The notes under the pieces were generated by a model that saw only the letters and a program-made list of their open reading frames with translations, did no database searches and was not told where the DNA came from. From assembly GCA_019752635.1 (NCBI GenBank), contig JAIELX010000073.1, positions 33,473-97,472 on the forward strand: a stretch of 64,000 nt of DNA, read 5' to 3'. Position 1 is the stretch's first letter; every line of letters begins with the position of its first letter. A program made the position numbers and the translations under genes. Positions 45,301-54,100 of the stretch are shown here, piece after piece. Origin of the DNA: Candidatus Obscuribacterales bacterium (GTDB lineage Bacteria > Cyanobacteriota > Vampirovibrionia > Obscuribacterales > Obscuribacteraceae).

Positions 45301-47921
45301 ATATCACCATCAACGCCGTCGGTGGAGGTACCGCGGCCGTCAACCTTACCTCAGATGTGTCGACGACTACGTCCGGTAGCGTGAGTGTCTTGTCTACGGG
45401 CTCTGGCGGTGTAACCGTTCGCAACGTCCGGACAGGATTTGGTGGAACCAACAATCTCAGCCTATTGGCTGTGGCCGGTTCGGTTACAGTAATGCCAAAC
45501 TCCACTATCTCCGGTGGAACAAATGGTACCGTCACAGTGCAAGCCAACACCGGTTCCGTTACTTTGACTAATGCAACTGTCTCGTCCTCGGGTACGGGCA
45601 CGCTGACTGTGCAGAGTGTTGGCGGCGTAGGCGGTGTATTGCTCGGTACCCTCAGCTCGGGCTCCGGCAACATAAGTGTGCTGAACACGCCGATAAACAG
45701 TTCAATTACTGGAACCGGGCTAGTCTCCAGCATTACCTCCGGCAGCGGCAGCATCAGCATTCAGGCAGTGGGTGGCGGTACCGCCGGAATCAATCTCATC
45801 GGCGACGTTTCAACGACGACGACGGGCAATATCAGCATGCTTGCTACCGGATCAGGTGGTATCAGTGTTCGCAACGTGCGAACCGGGTTTACCGGACCGA
45901 ACAATAACATCTCGCTCACAGCTCCTGGTGTGGGCGGCGGCATCACGCAGGCTGCGTTCACTTCCCTGTCGACCGGTACAGGCGGAATGGTCACTTTACT
46001 TGCAGATGCGGCTGTTAACCTCCAGAACATCATGGCTGGTGGTGCAGTTTCCGTGCAGTCCAACAACGCAGGAATCACACAAGCAGCCAGCACTAACGTA
46101 AGTGGAAGCTCTGTTGCTTACAATGCCAACAACGCTGCCTTTGGTAACATAACGCTCAACGGTATGGTTCGCTCCAACGCCGGTGTGTTGACCATGGTTG
46201 CCGGCAACAACATAGCAATCAATTCCTCGCTCACATCTACCGGTGGCAATCTGTCGGTCACTGCCAACAACGGCACGATTGTTTCGAACACCTCTGGATT
46301 CATGAGTGCGTCTGGCGGTAATTTGCTGGTCCAGACCAACAATGGCGCCTCCGGCAATATCACCTTGGGAGCAGGCCTCACAGTAAACAATGACATGGCG
46401 GGCGTTAGAACCTTGACGGTCGCCTCCGCCAGATCGGCGACTGTAGGAAGCCTGTCCAACTTCGACCCCACCGGTTTAACGCAAGTCACTGCCACCACCG
46501 GGGTGCTGCAGATGAATGGTTCCGTCAGTGTACAAGGCGACTTGAACATCCATCACACCGGCGGCGCATCGGCGGGTGATGCGATTGTCCTGGGCAATTT
46601 TGTTTCACTCTTTGCTCTAGCTCCCAGCGCGCCGCAAGGCAACATCACGATTGCCCTTCTAAATGGGCAGGCGCTGCCGCCGCCAAACGTCGTGGGTGTT
46701 CCGCCAGTTGGTGGCACTGTGACGCAGAGCACATCGGGCGGCGGTCAAATATTCTTCGGACCGCAGCAGTTTGTGAACACTGGTTCGACTAGCTTGATTG
46801 CGAAGGGCGCCAACATCACCTTCTTCAATAACAAATCAGCCGGAGTCATCAACACTGGTATTCAGCTGAATAGTAACTTCATCTTCGCTGACCCGCCAAC
46901 TCCAGTCAGTACGCCCGCCACGATGATGCCAGCGGCGATGCCGGTGTCGATGCCTTCAGTGATGACACTGCCGGCAATATCACCGTCCGCAGCACCTGCT
47001 GAAGGTTTGCGTGCTCCTGCTGCACAATCGCAAGCAGCTCCGGCAACACAATTGCAAATGCCGGCAGCAGTGCAGGGAATTGTAGACATCTTCCGCCCGT
47101 TCTTCGTTTCGCCGACACCGGCGACGGCAACGCCGGTGGATACTGCCCCGCAGAATATGCCCGTAAGCACTTCTACTGCGGATGTGATTACGCAGGTGCG
47201 TGATGCCGGCGGTGCGATGGTGCAATCAGCAGTGACCAACGTTAACAACGTTCTAACCGGATTCGTGACTAAGAAGTCCGGTTCCATCGGTGGAGCTTCC
47301 TCATACATGAGACCGTCGCAGCACGCAGTTGTTAGTCAGTTGGATGATTCAACATTCGAACTGAAGCACGGTGAAGTAATCGTTAGTGCTAATCGCAGAT
47401 CGACGGTTACTTCAGGTGAGCACACTGTTGATGCAGCGCCGGGGTCGATCGTTCATGTCACACGCGAAGGCGACGTGCTGAAGGTTCGCAACTTGTGCGA
47501 TGCAGTTGGCAAAACAGTCCGCGTGTTGGTGGCTGGCAAGTCGATGCCGGTTAACGTCGGCGAAGAAGTTGTGATTGGTTTCAGTGATGGTGCCGTTAAT
47601 AGCGCAATCAAGGGCGACAACATCGGACGCCGCAAAGTCAGTCGCTTTGTTGTGGACGGAAGACACTCCATCGTGAAGAGCGAACTCTCGGTAGTTGCAT
47701 TGATTCAGAAGAGCAACTTGCTCACCTCGATGTACACCAAGGGCAGTGCTGCGGATCGCAACGTTATGGAGCGGATCATGAAGATGGCTGCGGCCCTGTT
47801 TCAGGTCACCGGTAAGCGTGGCGCATACTCCGCGTATGACCCGTCCAAGGTCGATGCGCCTATTCCTCTCAGCTCAGCTATAGGTGAGTCCGAATTAGTC
47901 AAGGTGGCTCACTCTAAGTGA
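33396..47921 (+). CDS. Giant exported Gly/Asn-rich beta-repeat protein A with FecR-like C-terminus
   Basis: A 4,841-residue protein. A long polar N-region leads to a hydrophobic signal segment at about 29-46 (VVGALSILSLVQMAVPWAAL, then SEE). Residues 50-400 resemble the haemagglutinin-type beta-helix start of large adhesins (TNSGNYFAFSTNNAITNG, AGNLNINAGAIYNQ). From about 400 to 4,490 there are degenerate repeats dominated by Gly, Asn, Thr, Ser and Val, with a recurring GNGG(T/S) turn before a short LT or SVT beta strand. Residues 4,499-4,592 are Pro/Ala/Met-rich. About 4,638-4,722 is a FecR-like domain (FELKHGEVIVSANRRSTVTS, SGEHTVDAAPGSIVHVTREG), followed by a helical end. Cysteine is very rare; C1893-C1894 form a conserved adjacent pair (GGCCGS). 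No autotransporter barrel, sortase or PEP-CTERM signal is seen, so the export route is unknown. A surface adhesin or matrix protein is the likely role. Confidence 0.9.
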   Translation: MELRKNDNAGVNVSTSEGKSHPAAMGRQVVGALSILSLVQMAVPWAALSEELHLGSGETAHTVDQNFAGTVNLTVNGETKTVGAGSQLTGAEYATFLNAIGGQAQTLTIGQGGVATGGYVNLTPQLAQTITGLVVPTNVSLLHNVGELQTLNLTGNLTNSGNYFAFSTNNAITNGIINASNLYNNQNALLTSVLPSGGLPGGITGAISNLSLTLNIVNNLFNAGAITSAGNLNINAGAIYNQLPAGVTGASPIMQAVNNLNLNATLGNITNSGAMAAVMGNVNLASVNNMVINNVNGSIQALMGNINVRDAAFDAAKNLDILGGKFVSQQLNLNSGKGDVNVDIIGATGLINVAACNLHINSEDTVNLGTLNLGGDPGIYSTYGDINIGGSIVTNGQPLALVASGSIRTTVAGLTINTENPGGDGGSIFISAGGLVDQTGLDSAVIRDRESFRRLGGNIDFSTFALGSPLSANGGSGRGGDITLITLGGEVYAGTIAVPTAVSSTGTSGMNGGNILILADAQPQNVNNYASLVLGGGVDSSATGGGNGGSITIATAKPALNTAGATDNPVAVIAGDALSPASTITKSTVRNMALEIVGGVTSTGTNGGAVDIQAGTQLTITGPVVASGSGGGTGGNVTLASNSNVAFTTGLPGGQRNGVGGVIVSQGNNGNGGQIAVTNSGTGGIVVTNPGDLNAAAGFAGNGGSISLSAANGDLRFLTGGVLAAFGPNNGGAISLTGARVIGAAGGLVSLSAGGAAGNGGTVSITQTRDGEALTIGTGATHFVAQVNGAVNGGSVTASSAGNLTVDPAGLAINGGANGSNLSFATTGSNPLARLLVTGALSVNGNGNGTGGSIVLQSVSAENFLLGGATVNGTVGTLSANGSGTGGGGAVTVTSARSMTVTSNVTALGGGTSGSGGTISLTASGSGSGAAGLVLASTGVVNVSPTNGNGGTLALTSTAAPLQIVAPGTLNVNAVGTGNGGTVTINAHSLAMTGVALSANAAGTGSGGAVSVTTTSNVSALNVGTGADPIGSITANGVGSPANAGRVSLTSAQDLTVDMAGVTASPGADGNGAIFNFTAGTAASAGGSGNLRVVGALTANAGGVGTGGQVNLTSNSNLPFLFNLGLGGLNGLTGNSVSANGGTTSGAAGSISINNTGNGGITVSPANLNLLVTDGGGGSLSLTAANGALNLGAGLYSVSAVSAGTVSAGGTFTATARDIVSGGLTFIIANGAAAGGAGGSISITETGDTANSPFFVAGGFLFLSAAAGGGAGGAGGSVSVSVPRDLTVDPGVINVSPVVQGAGGRISLTAGTAVRGDLVVTMNSVNVDGVNGAGGTILLSATGNVTVENSLSARGTGTGAGGSITINANGLNPFLVNVNSGSNRVFGTINASSAGGAGGRLSITNPSGITIPNLTSINLAAGNGAGGTLTLSAANGVIAIDSTAQNFIDLNGTAGSGGQFNLTASSFNITGGTVQLRAQGAGGGGGVFNVTSTAANADLSVQAMGQFTILGGGVAIPQQTVQNVLPIPAGTTVLTLPAVTGLAAGQQITVTQGTLTETVSIVSVDTVTNQITVTALTNTFPAMMAQPVVAVVNTSSGTVSLNSGRNLTVVSADVQVAPTGNGPGANYSYNAGTSGAPGDLLVTGTINAAAIGGVLPNQAGGAVTLTSTRNTRIVGDIITTGTGNVGSGSVTLTSNSNSLFTVDPTNPTALNGVAGIINTSSAGNVGGNVTITNNGVGGIDIRNASVDLIMTSGGGSGASFTANAGLGVFSVQQTSTINVNGIGGTLPSGGTVSITAGSIETTGHLSITAQGIGGPGGTVTLNATGASSFIEIHKMNVGAIDINTDATDGNGGTINVTAGTRLLIDPAGLSNKTGDGGTGRNMTFTATGQAGGCCGSILFTAPVNFSGQTTGVVVNVNSVTPFTIGSPGTSGNGIVMDAMTSVAVNMNGTGGGSGGNFSINQTGAGGVVISNGAIITARAGDGNTPFVGGSVSISAGSGGLTLGNGTIDVGVPSTAIPPVVPTIVLGTIVPAINGGTGSPQANGGSITITSNRLTINAGATGAFNLLAQGGVSGQGGSVNVTLTDSNTALNIGSLVGQFNIDARGGAVGGRITLSSGQNLNVTAANAQFGNFGALGNFDGGRVSLTAAGNVFWNGNLSAAGQGVGDGGQVTIRHGGFSPFYINAGNFGSGINGTLSVATGLIAGNGGLIDISTTGFAGILINGGFTFNANALATPGGVGSPQAVGGIAGGDGATSGTMNGGTVNINTNSITLLTAGTTTMTANGDGSGNGGSINFNHRLLGIQVGGVGNNFAFTATGGSTTSSGSTAGNGGSITLTSNSNLNIQTVGGVTFNAGPSGATGNGATYALTSGAFGNVVVNGTLSANGVAASGMFGDGGTIRITQPGSALFGIGAGLVGFGVNGNITADASINGGKGGTINLALTTSTVQLNGGGIVSARGAISTGAVNSDGGTITFNANVVNHSGAGGFLFRANGSTASNGGTINFTSNSSAISAGTVSNTIAFSAGAGGPGFNTNANGGTVNLTASSLNIDPNGISVEPTGNRGNGGTMVLTATNGALVVSGSLNANGGALAGNGGRIDLISNSGAAFQYNNGAAPFNGINGNASAAAGLLQGNGGTILVRNNQPVGITVGAAATFNVLNANLLGQTAGTVTLDAGNGALVINAPTISTTPFIGNGGTINLTGASITGPAGVALVLSSDGGLGGNGGTVAVRTNQGNSNVGNLTIGNLAGNISIRARGGTSPSATNGGTIDINAAGFQLTVDPTAALLGTQALNGDAGTLRLTAAGNAASPTGNLQVTAGLNLNGIGRGNGGTLVIRAKGVNNFVLNGNTTNSVNGVISVNGGANGGNAGSIDIEQSSINAGGGIVFNSATPLTAAAARGNAGSIRVAALGLLPIQFTGAASIDVSALFQDRNGGTIDLQAAKFVFGGGNVALTANAAGIGNGGAVTVRSTGVSGSASDVVVGTLANQFNITARGGSVGLAGGNGGTANLSVASASNNLIINPTGLVLAPRGGVGNGGTLVASSGLNLFVNGSLNLDSAALGGNGGSATLTSGANFPSFGIFAGATTNGINGSLTANALGQTGNGGTLSVTSTTAAGITLGAAQTIQANAGTFDGQGGSISLSATTNGTINLGSNAVPISVDGTGTKQGGTITLNSSILTVNAGANQTLQSRGGGLGGRGGTISVTVSSSGSPLTVGAGAGQLALAINSNGVGRSGTINLTTAAALNLNTNGLFLLGAAGNNVGATLNATAGTTGGFGNLTTIGAIDVGNGTGGLLNLRTQQAGTTILQTGLGALYSGRAVQLVTPGSLGSALAPIQTATSVDPSGGLQVQSTGAGSSAFVNQAGALALGTSTAGFQLNVTSNTEINVVGAISGANLSQINLTTTAALPGNGAINIRADVGGSSFATANINANGTGAITNSAGVVRVGTLNLTSGSGNIGTRASRVITTATSISANTSGNVFLFAAASPTTPGGFAPTVNIGTSSASAGTFDYLACGGINFVGNLNAPTLFLGTFSGDINASGSVLNTVGSIGITSANNATISKGSGFLSLLQSSVTNALNVTTQGVLTINGTISGNNLNFASNGAGGLIVIGADINGTNPTPTINSQVTFSSFSGSSLVQSGGTVAANTINFNMGSGAVGSNFSRINTNANFINNSGFGATNNVFINELNGVTVGTFGFVSAGGTFDLLVQDGQTTFQSINAGGLISIVKLANSGSLTQLAGGFTSNLGGGITLTTVGQSPISLNGSLFAGGTGAISITGVGAGASVTLGTVSANNANISVTSVSSGITQNAFTTVSTNNGNISLTGVGAGGNVILNGTVRTNSSGAISVTAVNGSIVMNSMSTGFTGPNNISVTAVGGSVTVNPNSFVSAGQNGNILLQANSGSVTLTNANVSSSGTGTIAAQSVGGIGGVFLGTLSSGAGNITVLSTPANSNIVGTGLVSSVTSSSGNITINAVGGGTAAVNLTSDVSTTTSGSVSVLSTGSGGVTVRNVRTGFGGTNNLSLLAVAGSVTVMPNSTISGGTNGTVTVQANTGSVTLTNATVSSSGTGTLTVQSVGGVGGVLLGTLSSGSGNISVLNTPINSSITGTGLVSSITSGSGSISIQAVGGGTAGINLIGDVSTTTTGNISMLATGSGGISVRNVRTGFTGPNNNISLTAPGVGGGITQAAFTSLSTGTGGMVTLLADAAVNLQNIMAGGAVSVQSNNAGITQAASTNVSGSSVAYNANNAAFGNITLNGMVRSNAGVLTMVAGNNIAINSSLTSTGGNLSVTANNGTIVSNTSGFMSASGGNLLVQTNNGASGNITLGAGLTVNNDMAGVRTLTVASARSATVGSLSNFDPTGLTQVTATTGVLQMNGSVSVQGDLNIHHTGGASAGDAIVLGNFVSLFALAPSAPQGNITIALLNGQALPPPNVVGVPPVGGTVTQSTSGGGQIFFGPQQFVNTGSTSLIAKGANITFFNNKSAGVINTGIQLNSNFIFADPPTPVSTPATMMPAAMPVSMPSVMTLPAISPSAAPAEGLRAPAAQSQAAPATQLQMPAAVQGIVDIFRPFFVSPTPATATPVDTAPQNMPVSTSTADVITQVRDAGGAMVQSAVTNVNNVLTGFVTKKSGSIGGASSYMRPSQHAVVSQLDDSTFELKHGEVIVSANRRSTVTSGEHTVDAAPGSIVHVTREGDVLKVRNLCDAVGKTVRVLVAGKSMPVNVGEEVVIGFSDGAVNSAIKGDNIGRRKVSRFVVDGRHSIVKSELSVVALIQKSNLLTSMYTKGSAADRNVMERIMKMAAALFQVTGKRGAYSAYDPSKVDAPIPLSSAIGESELVKVAHSK
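33984..34333 (+). repeat. 350-bp tract identical between the two giant genes (copy A)
   Basis: By eye this segment is base-for-base the same as 48747-49096 in the second giant gene, offset 14,763 bp. The flanking coding DNA differs at about one base in five, mostly third codon positions. The sharp borders suggest a recent gene-conversion tract. Confidence 0.85.
43292..43684 (+). repeat. 393-bp near-identical tract between the giant genes (copy A)
   Basis: Compared with 58046-58438 (offset 14,754 bp) I count seven differences in 393 bases, again inside much more diverged surroundings. This is a second, slightly older candidate conversion tract. Confidence 0.8.
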
Positions 47922-47954
47922 TGCTCTTAGCGACTCTTGAAAACAGACGATAAA

Positions 47955-47990
47955 AGAAAGCGGGAGGGCCGAAAGGCTCTCCCGCTTTCT
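47955..47990 (+). terminator. Long hairpin with GAAA loop after giant gene A
   Basis: AGAAAGCGGGAG (47955-47966) pairs with CTCCCGCTTTCT (47979-47990), and GGCC/GGCT extends the stem to 16 bp (one G-U pair), closed by a GAAA tetraloop at 47971-47974. It begins 33 bases after the stop. Only a weak T-rich end follows. Similar hairpins follow giant gene B, the remnant behind it, and the gene at 62496. Confidence 0.75.
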
Positions 47991-48158
47991 TCCCGCTGTG
48001 GTGATATCGGTCTAATGAGAAAATTTAATAGACGATAAGTGATACCCTAAAGCGTGTCGTATTGCCTTCCGTCGGGGATGTTGGCTTGGCGTGGTCGGGA
48101 AAGTAATGGCAGTACTGACTCTTTACTGTTGTCTCGTGAGATTTGAGGGGTAGATTCG

Positions 48159-51100
48159 ATGGATTTGCGAAAGAAACTCGAGAAAGGCGTGAATTTATCA
48201 GTCGCGCCCGTGCCGACGAGCCTGATTGAAAAAGGAAGGCAGGTCTTCGGTGCGCTGAGTGTTCTTTCGCTCGTTCAAATCTCAATGCCCTGGGCTGCGA
48301 TGGCGGAGGAGGTCAATCTCGGATCGTCCGACCAAACGCACACGGTTGACCATACCTTTGCCGGTACCGTGAATCTCACCGTTAACGGCGAACAGAAGAC
48401 TGTCGGGGCTGGAGCACAATTGACCGGCGCGGAGTACGCGACTTTCTTGAACGCCATCAGTGGTCAATCACAAACACTGACTATCGGGCAAGGCGGTGTC
48501 GCCACCGGTGGATATGTCAATCTTACTCCGCAACTGGCGCAAACTATCACCGGATTGGTGGTACCGACCAATGTCAGCTTATTGCACAACGTCAGCGACA
48601 TTCAGACCCTGAACCTTGCGGGTAACCTGACAAACTCCGGTAATTACTTCGCATTCTCAACCAATAACGCGATCACCAACGGCATCATCAATGCCTCGAA
48701 TCTCTACAACAATCAAAATGCCTTAATTACTTCCGTGCTACCGACTGGTGGTCTTCCAGGTGGTATAACCGGTGCAATTTCGAACCTGAGCCTCACGCTC
48801 AATATCGTCAACAACTTGTTCAACGCTGGCGCGATTACATCAGCCGGCAATTTGAATATTAACGCCGGTGCAATTTACAACCAGCTTCCAGCGGGTGTCA
48901 CAGGCGCGAGCCCGATTATGCAGGCAGTCAACAACCTCAATTTGAATGCGACGTTGGGCAATATCACCAACTCCGGCGCCATGGCCGCTGTAATGGGCAA
49001 CGTCAATCTGGCGTCCGTCAACAACATGGTGATCAACAACGTAAATGGATCAATCCAGGCATTGATGGGCAACATCAACGTCCGCGACGCGGCATTCGAC
49101 GCTGCGAAGAATTTGGATATTCTCGGCGGCCGGTTCGTGTCGCAGCAATTGAACCTGAACAGCGGCAAAGGTGATGTAAATGTAGACATCATCGGGGCGA
49201 CAGGATTGATCAACGTAGATGCGTGCAATTTGCACATCCAGAGCGTAGACACCATAAATCTAGGTACGCTGAATCTCAGCGGCGACCCCGGGGTCTACTC
49301 ATCATTCGGCGATATCAACATCGGCGGTTCAATCATGACGGGCGGCGCGCCGCTTGCATTGGTAGCATCGGGGAGCATCCGCACTACGGTAGCTGGCTTG
49401 ACAATCAATACCGACGGTGTTAGCGGCGGCAACCTATTCATCTCAGCGGGAGGACGGGTTCGCCAAACCGCTACAGATGGAGCAACTGTTACCGACCAAG
49501 ATTCGTTCCGAAGACTTGGTGGCAATATCGACTTTGCAACCAACGCTTTGGGAGCCCCTTTGAGCGCAACAGGCACTACTGGCAACGGTGGCAACATCAC
49601 ACTCATCACTTTGGGTGGTGAGATCAACGCCGGCACAATCGCTGTAAGCTCCAGCATCAGTGCAGACTCGTCGGCTGGCGGAAACGCTGGCAACATACTG
49701 ATTTTGGCTGACGCTCAGCCAAATAACGTCAACTCGTACTCATCAATACATCTTGGCGGGAACGTGACTGCCACTGGCGCTACCGGTGGCAGCATCAGCA
49801 TTGCCACTGCCAAACCGGCACTGTCCAGTACCGATCCCTCGGTGCTTAACCCCGGTATCGCCATTGTTATGGATCAGTTATCGGCAAGCACCGTATCTCG
49901 CGGGGCCATTCGAAACATGGCGCTGATCATCAACGGCAGTGTGAACAGCTCCGGCAATGTAGGCGGTAACATCGATATTCAGGCGGGCACGCAGGCAAGT
50001 ATCGCAGGCAATCTGTTGTCCTCGGGCACAAATGGTAATGCCGGCAACATTGCCCTCAGCACGAACAGTAATGTGACCTTAACGCTCGGAAATGGGGGCT
50101 CAAGCACTAACAGTGCGGGATCATTAGTTGCGCAATCTCTGACTGGTGGTAACGGTGGTCAGATAAACGTTACGAATGCCGGAACAGGGGGAGTGACACT
50201 CACACTCGGCGGCAATGCGAACGCCGCCGGTTTTGGTACTAGCAACGGTGGAAGCGTAACGTTAAGTGCCCCGACGGGAGCCCTTACGGTTCTTAATACG
50301 GGGCAGGTTTTCGCTGTTGACTCACAAAATGCCAATGGTGGCAATATATCGCTAATTGCGCAACGGATCGTCAACCCCACTGCAGGCTCTTGGACGCTCA
50401 GTGCTCCTGGTGGCGCCAACGGCGGTACCGTTACTATCACCCAAACGCTGGACGGCGAGGCACTGACGATCGGCAACGGGGCCGGGCAGGTGTCGGCACA
50501 GGTGGATGGCGGGACAGGTAACGGCGGCAGTGTTACTGCTGCTAGCGCAGGAAACCTTACGGTCAATCCGGCCGGACTACTAGCTATAAATGGTTCTCTA
50601 AATGGCAGCAATTTGAGTTTCTCCACCACCGGTAGCAACCCGCTCGCTAATTTGCTGGTAACTGGTGGGCTCGTTGTCAGTGGTAAAGGGGCCGGTAACG
50701 GCGGCGCAATCACTTTGCAATCGGTAGCCGCGTCGAACTTCTTGATCGGGGGTGCCGTCGCCAATGGAGTGCAAGGCACATTAACATCTAACGGCGGGGC
50801 CACGGGGAACGGCGGTAGCGTGACAGCGACCAGTGCGCGCGGACTCGTGGTGTCAACGAACATCAGCGCCGCAGGTGGTGGCACTTCGGGCAATGGCGGT
50901 ACGATAGCCCTCACAGCCAGTGGCTCGACTGCAGGCGCATTCGGGTTGTCCATCGACAATACTAGCTTGTTGAATGTGTCATCTACGAATGGCAACGCTG
51001 GAACCATGACCTTAGCGTCTACTACTGCACCTTTTCAACTTGTGACCCCCGGAACGTTCAATTTGAACGCCGCAGGAACCGGTAATGGCGGCACCTTCTC

Positions 51101-54100
51101 GCTAACCGCGCACTCTATAGTGGGCAACTTGGCGGTATCGGCCAATGCCGCGACGACTGGCAATGGAGGTGCAGTTTCGGTCACCACTACCAGCAACTTC
51201 TTCAATCTGACCGCCGGCAACGCCGGTGATTCTGTCACGTCCATCGTAGCAAACGGTATCGGCGCAACCGGTAACGCCGGCCGCGTGGCCTTGGTTAGCG
51301 CGGTGGATCTGACAGCCACGATGGCTGGTATTACCGCAAATACCGGAACTGATGGCAATGGGGCTATCCTCACTTTCACGGCTGGCACCGCAGCTAATAG
51401 CGGCGGGAACGGCAACTTGCGCGTTGTTGGCCCCATTGTTGCGAACGCTGGCGGTGTGGGCACTGGAGGGCAGGTTAGCCTCACGAGCAACAGCAATCTT
51501 CCCTTTATCTTCAATCTGGGGCTCGGCGGACAAAACGGAATCACTGGGGGGTCGATTTCCACTAAAGGTGGTACTACTAGTGGTGCTGCCGGAACCATAA
51601 CTATCAACAATCAAGGTTCTGGCGGCATGATAGTCGCTCCGGCGAATCTCATCCAGACAGTGGTCGACGGTGGCGGTGGTGCCCTGACGCTAACCGCTGC
51701 CAATGGGGCGGTGACTCTGGGAGCCGGGACTTACGATCTCAGTGCAGTCAGTGCGGCGACGCCAACCCAAGGCGGCCGCTTCACTGCAAGCGCCAGAGAC
51801 ATAGATATGCCAGGGGGATTAGTAAACATAGTCGCCAATGGCGCTGCGGCCGGAGGGGGCGGCGGCAGCATTTCAATTACTGAAACAGGCGACGTCGCTA
51901 CAGCTACCTTCAGTATCGTGGGCGGCACGCTGACTCTGAACGCTAATGCCGGAGGAGGTACTGGCGGCGCTGGTGGAAGCATCACTGTATCTGTGCCGAG
52001 GGCGCTGAATGTCGTCCCTCTGGCCATAGGGGTTGCCCCGGCGGTCAACGGAGCAGGAGGGCGTCTGAGCTTCACTGCTGGAACAGCGGTCAGGTCTACA
52101 CTGACTGTCGCGGGGGATCTGAACGTAGATGGTGCCAATGCAGGCGGCGGAACGATTACGTTATCTTCAACAGGTAACCTGGACGTCCAGGGCAAGCTGT
52201 CGGCTTTAGGTACCGGCACTGGGGCCGGTGGCGCGATCAGCCTCACGGCCAACGGTGACACTCCGTTCGTAGTCAATGGTGCCGGTGCGAACCGCGTAGC
52301 GGGAACCATTGACGCATCCTCTGTCGGAGGTGCTGGTGGACGGCTGACGATCATTAATCCCAGTGGTATCACCATTGGCGATCTGAATTCGATCAACCTC
52401 TCGGCAGGCGCAGGTGCCGGTGGCACACTGACACTGACCGCTACTAACGGACCTATTTCTATTGATGCCACGATGAAAAACACCATTAATTTGAATGGTG
52501 TAGGCAGCTCGGGCGGTCAATTCAACCTGACTGCGCAGAGCTTCAAGATAACCGGCGGCACGGTTCAGCTGCAAGGGCAGGGCACCGGTGGTGGTGGCGG
52601 GGTGTTCAACATCACCAGTACCGCTGCGAACGCTGATCTCTCGGTTCAAGCAACGGGGCAGTTCACCATTCTTGGCGGAGGAGTTGTGATTCCTCCGCAA
52701 ACAGTGCAAAACGCGCTGCCTATCCCGGCTGGAACTACCGTGCTGACTTTGCCGGCGACTACGGGATTCGCTGCTGGTCAGAACGTGACGGTAACTCAAG
52801 GCACTCTCACTGAGACAGTACAGATCGTCAGCGTCGACTCACCTACTCAGATAACAGTCACGCCTTTGACAAATGCTTTCCCGGCGGCGATGCCGCAGCC
52901 CGTGGTGGCTATAGTGCTTGATTCGACCGGTGTTGTGACGTTGAATTCCGGACGGGATTTGACCGTGAACATGGCCGATGTGCAGGTGCAGTCTGGAGCG
53001 AACGGACCAGGAGCTTCGTACACGTTCAACGCCGGTACCTCAGGTGCGATCGGTAATTTGAACGTGATCGGCACAATCAACGCGGCTGGTGTAGGGGGCG
53101 CTAACCCGAATCAGCCGGGCGGTGCCGTGACAGTGACGTCTAATGGCACGACGCGCATACAAGGCGACATCATCACGACAGGTACGGGGACTGCGGCTAG
53201 CGGCGGGGTGACAATCAGGTCCAACAGCAACGCGATTTTTACGGTTGATCCGACCGCAGCGTTGGCGACGAATGGAGTAATCGGTGTCATCAATACCAGC
53301 AGCGCAGGAAACATTGCCGGTAACGTCAGCATCACGAATTTGGGAGTTGGCGGCATCAACATACGCAACGCCAATACCGACCTGGTGATGACGTCAGGGG
53401 GCGGAAGTGGAGCGTCGTTTACTGCTGCAGCAGGGTTGGGCGTGTTCAGCGTTCAACAGACAAGCACTATAAATGTTGACGGACAAGGAGGCCTGACGCC
53501 GGCGGCCGGCGGTACTGTGAACATCACAGCGGGCTCCATCGAGACGGTCGGACACTTGAGCATCAGCGCTCGAGGGCTGACCGGTTCCGGTGGCACAGTT
53601 ACGCTGAACGCCACAGGTGCGAGCTCTTTTATCGAAGTTAGTTCCAATCTAAGTGACGGGACTTTCAATATCACAACCGACGCTTCGGTCGGCAACGGCG
53701 GCGTAATTAACTTGACAGCCGGTACCAGGTTGTTAATCGACCCGGCCGGAGTGTCTAACAAGACGGGTGACGGCGGCACCGGGCGCAACATGACGTTCAC
53801 GGCGACAGGGCAAGCCGGCGGCTGCTGCGGCAGCGTACTGTTCACAGGTCCGGTGAACTTCAGCGGTCAGACGACCGGGGTGGTGATTAACGTCAACTCT
53901 GTAACACCATTCACCATTGGTTCGCCCGGAACGTCCGGAAACGGCATCGTGATGGATGGAGCTTTTGTCGCAGTTAATATGGATGGAACCGGTGGCGGAT
54001 CGGGAGGCAACTTCAGTATTAACCAAAGCGGCGTGGGCGGTGTAGTGATCTCCAATGGCGCAATAATCACCGCGCGAGCAGGAGCAGGAAATTCTCCGTT

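Noticed and set aside
34287..46549. Many long open frames on the minus strand inside the giant genes (for example 34287-35246, 36719-37663, 39957-40835)
   Set aside because: They are Pro/Val/Pro-Pro-rich mirror images of the GNGG repeats, caused by codon bias of the real gene (few stops in antisense). None has a ribosome site or a protein-like composition.
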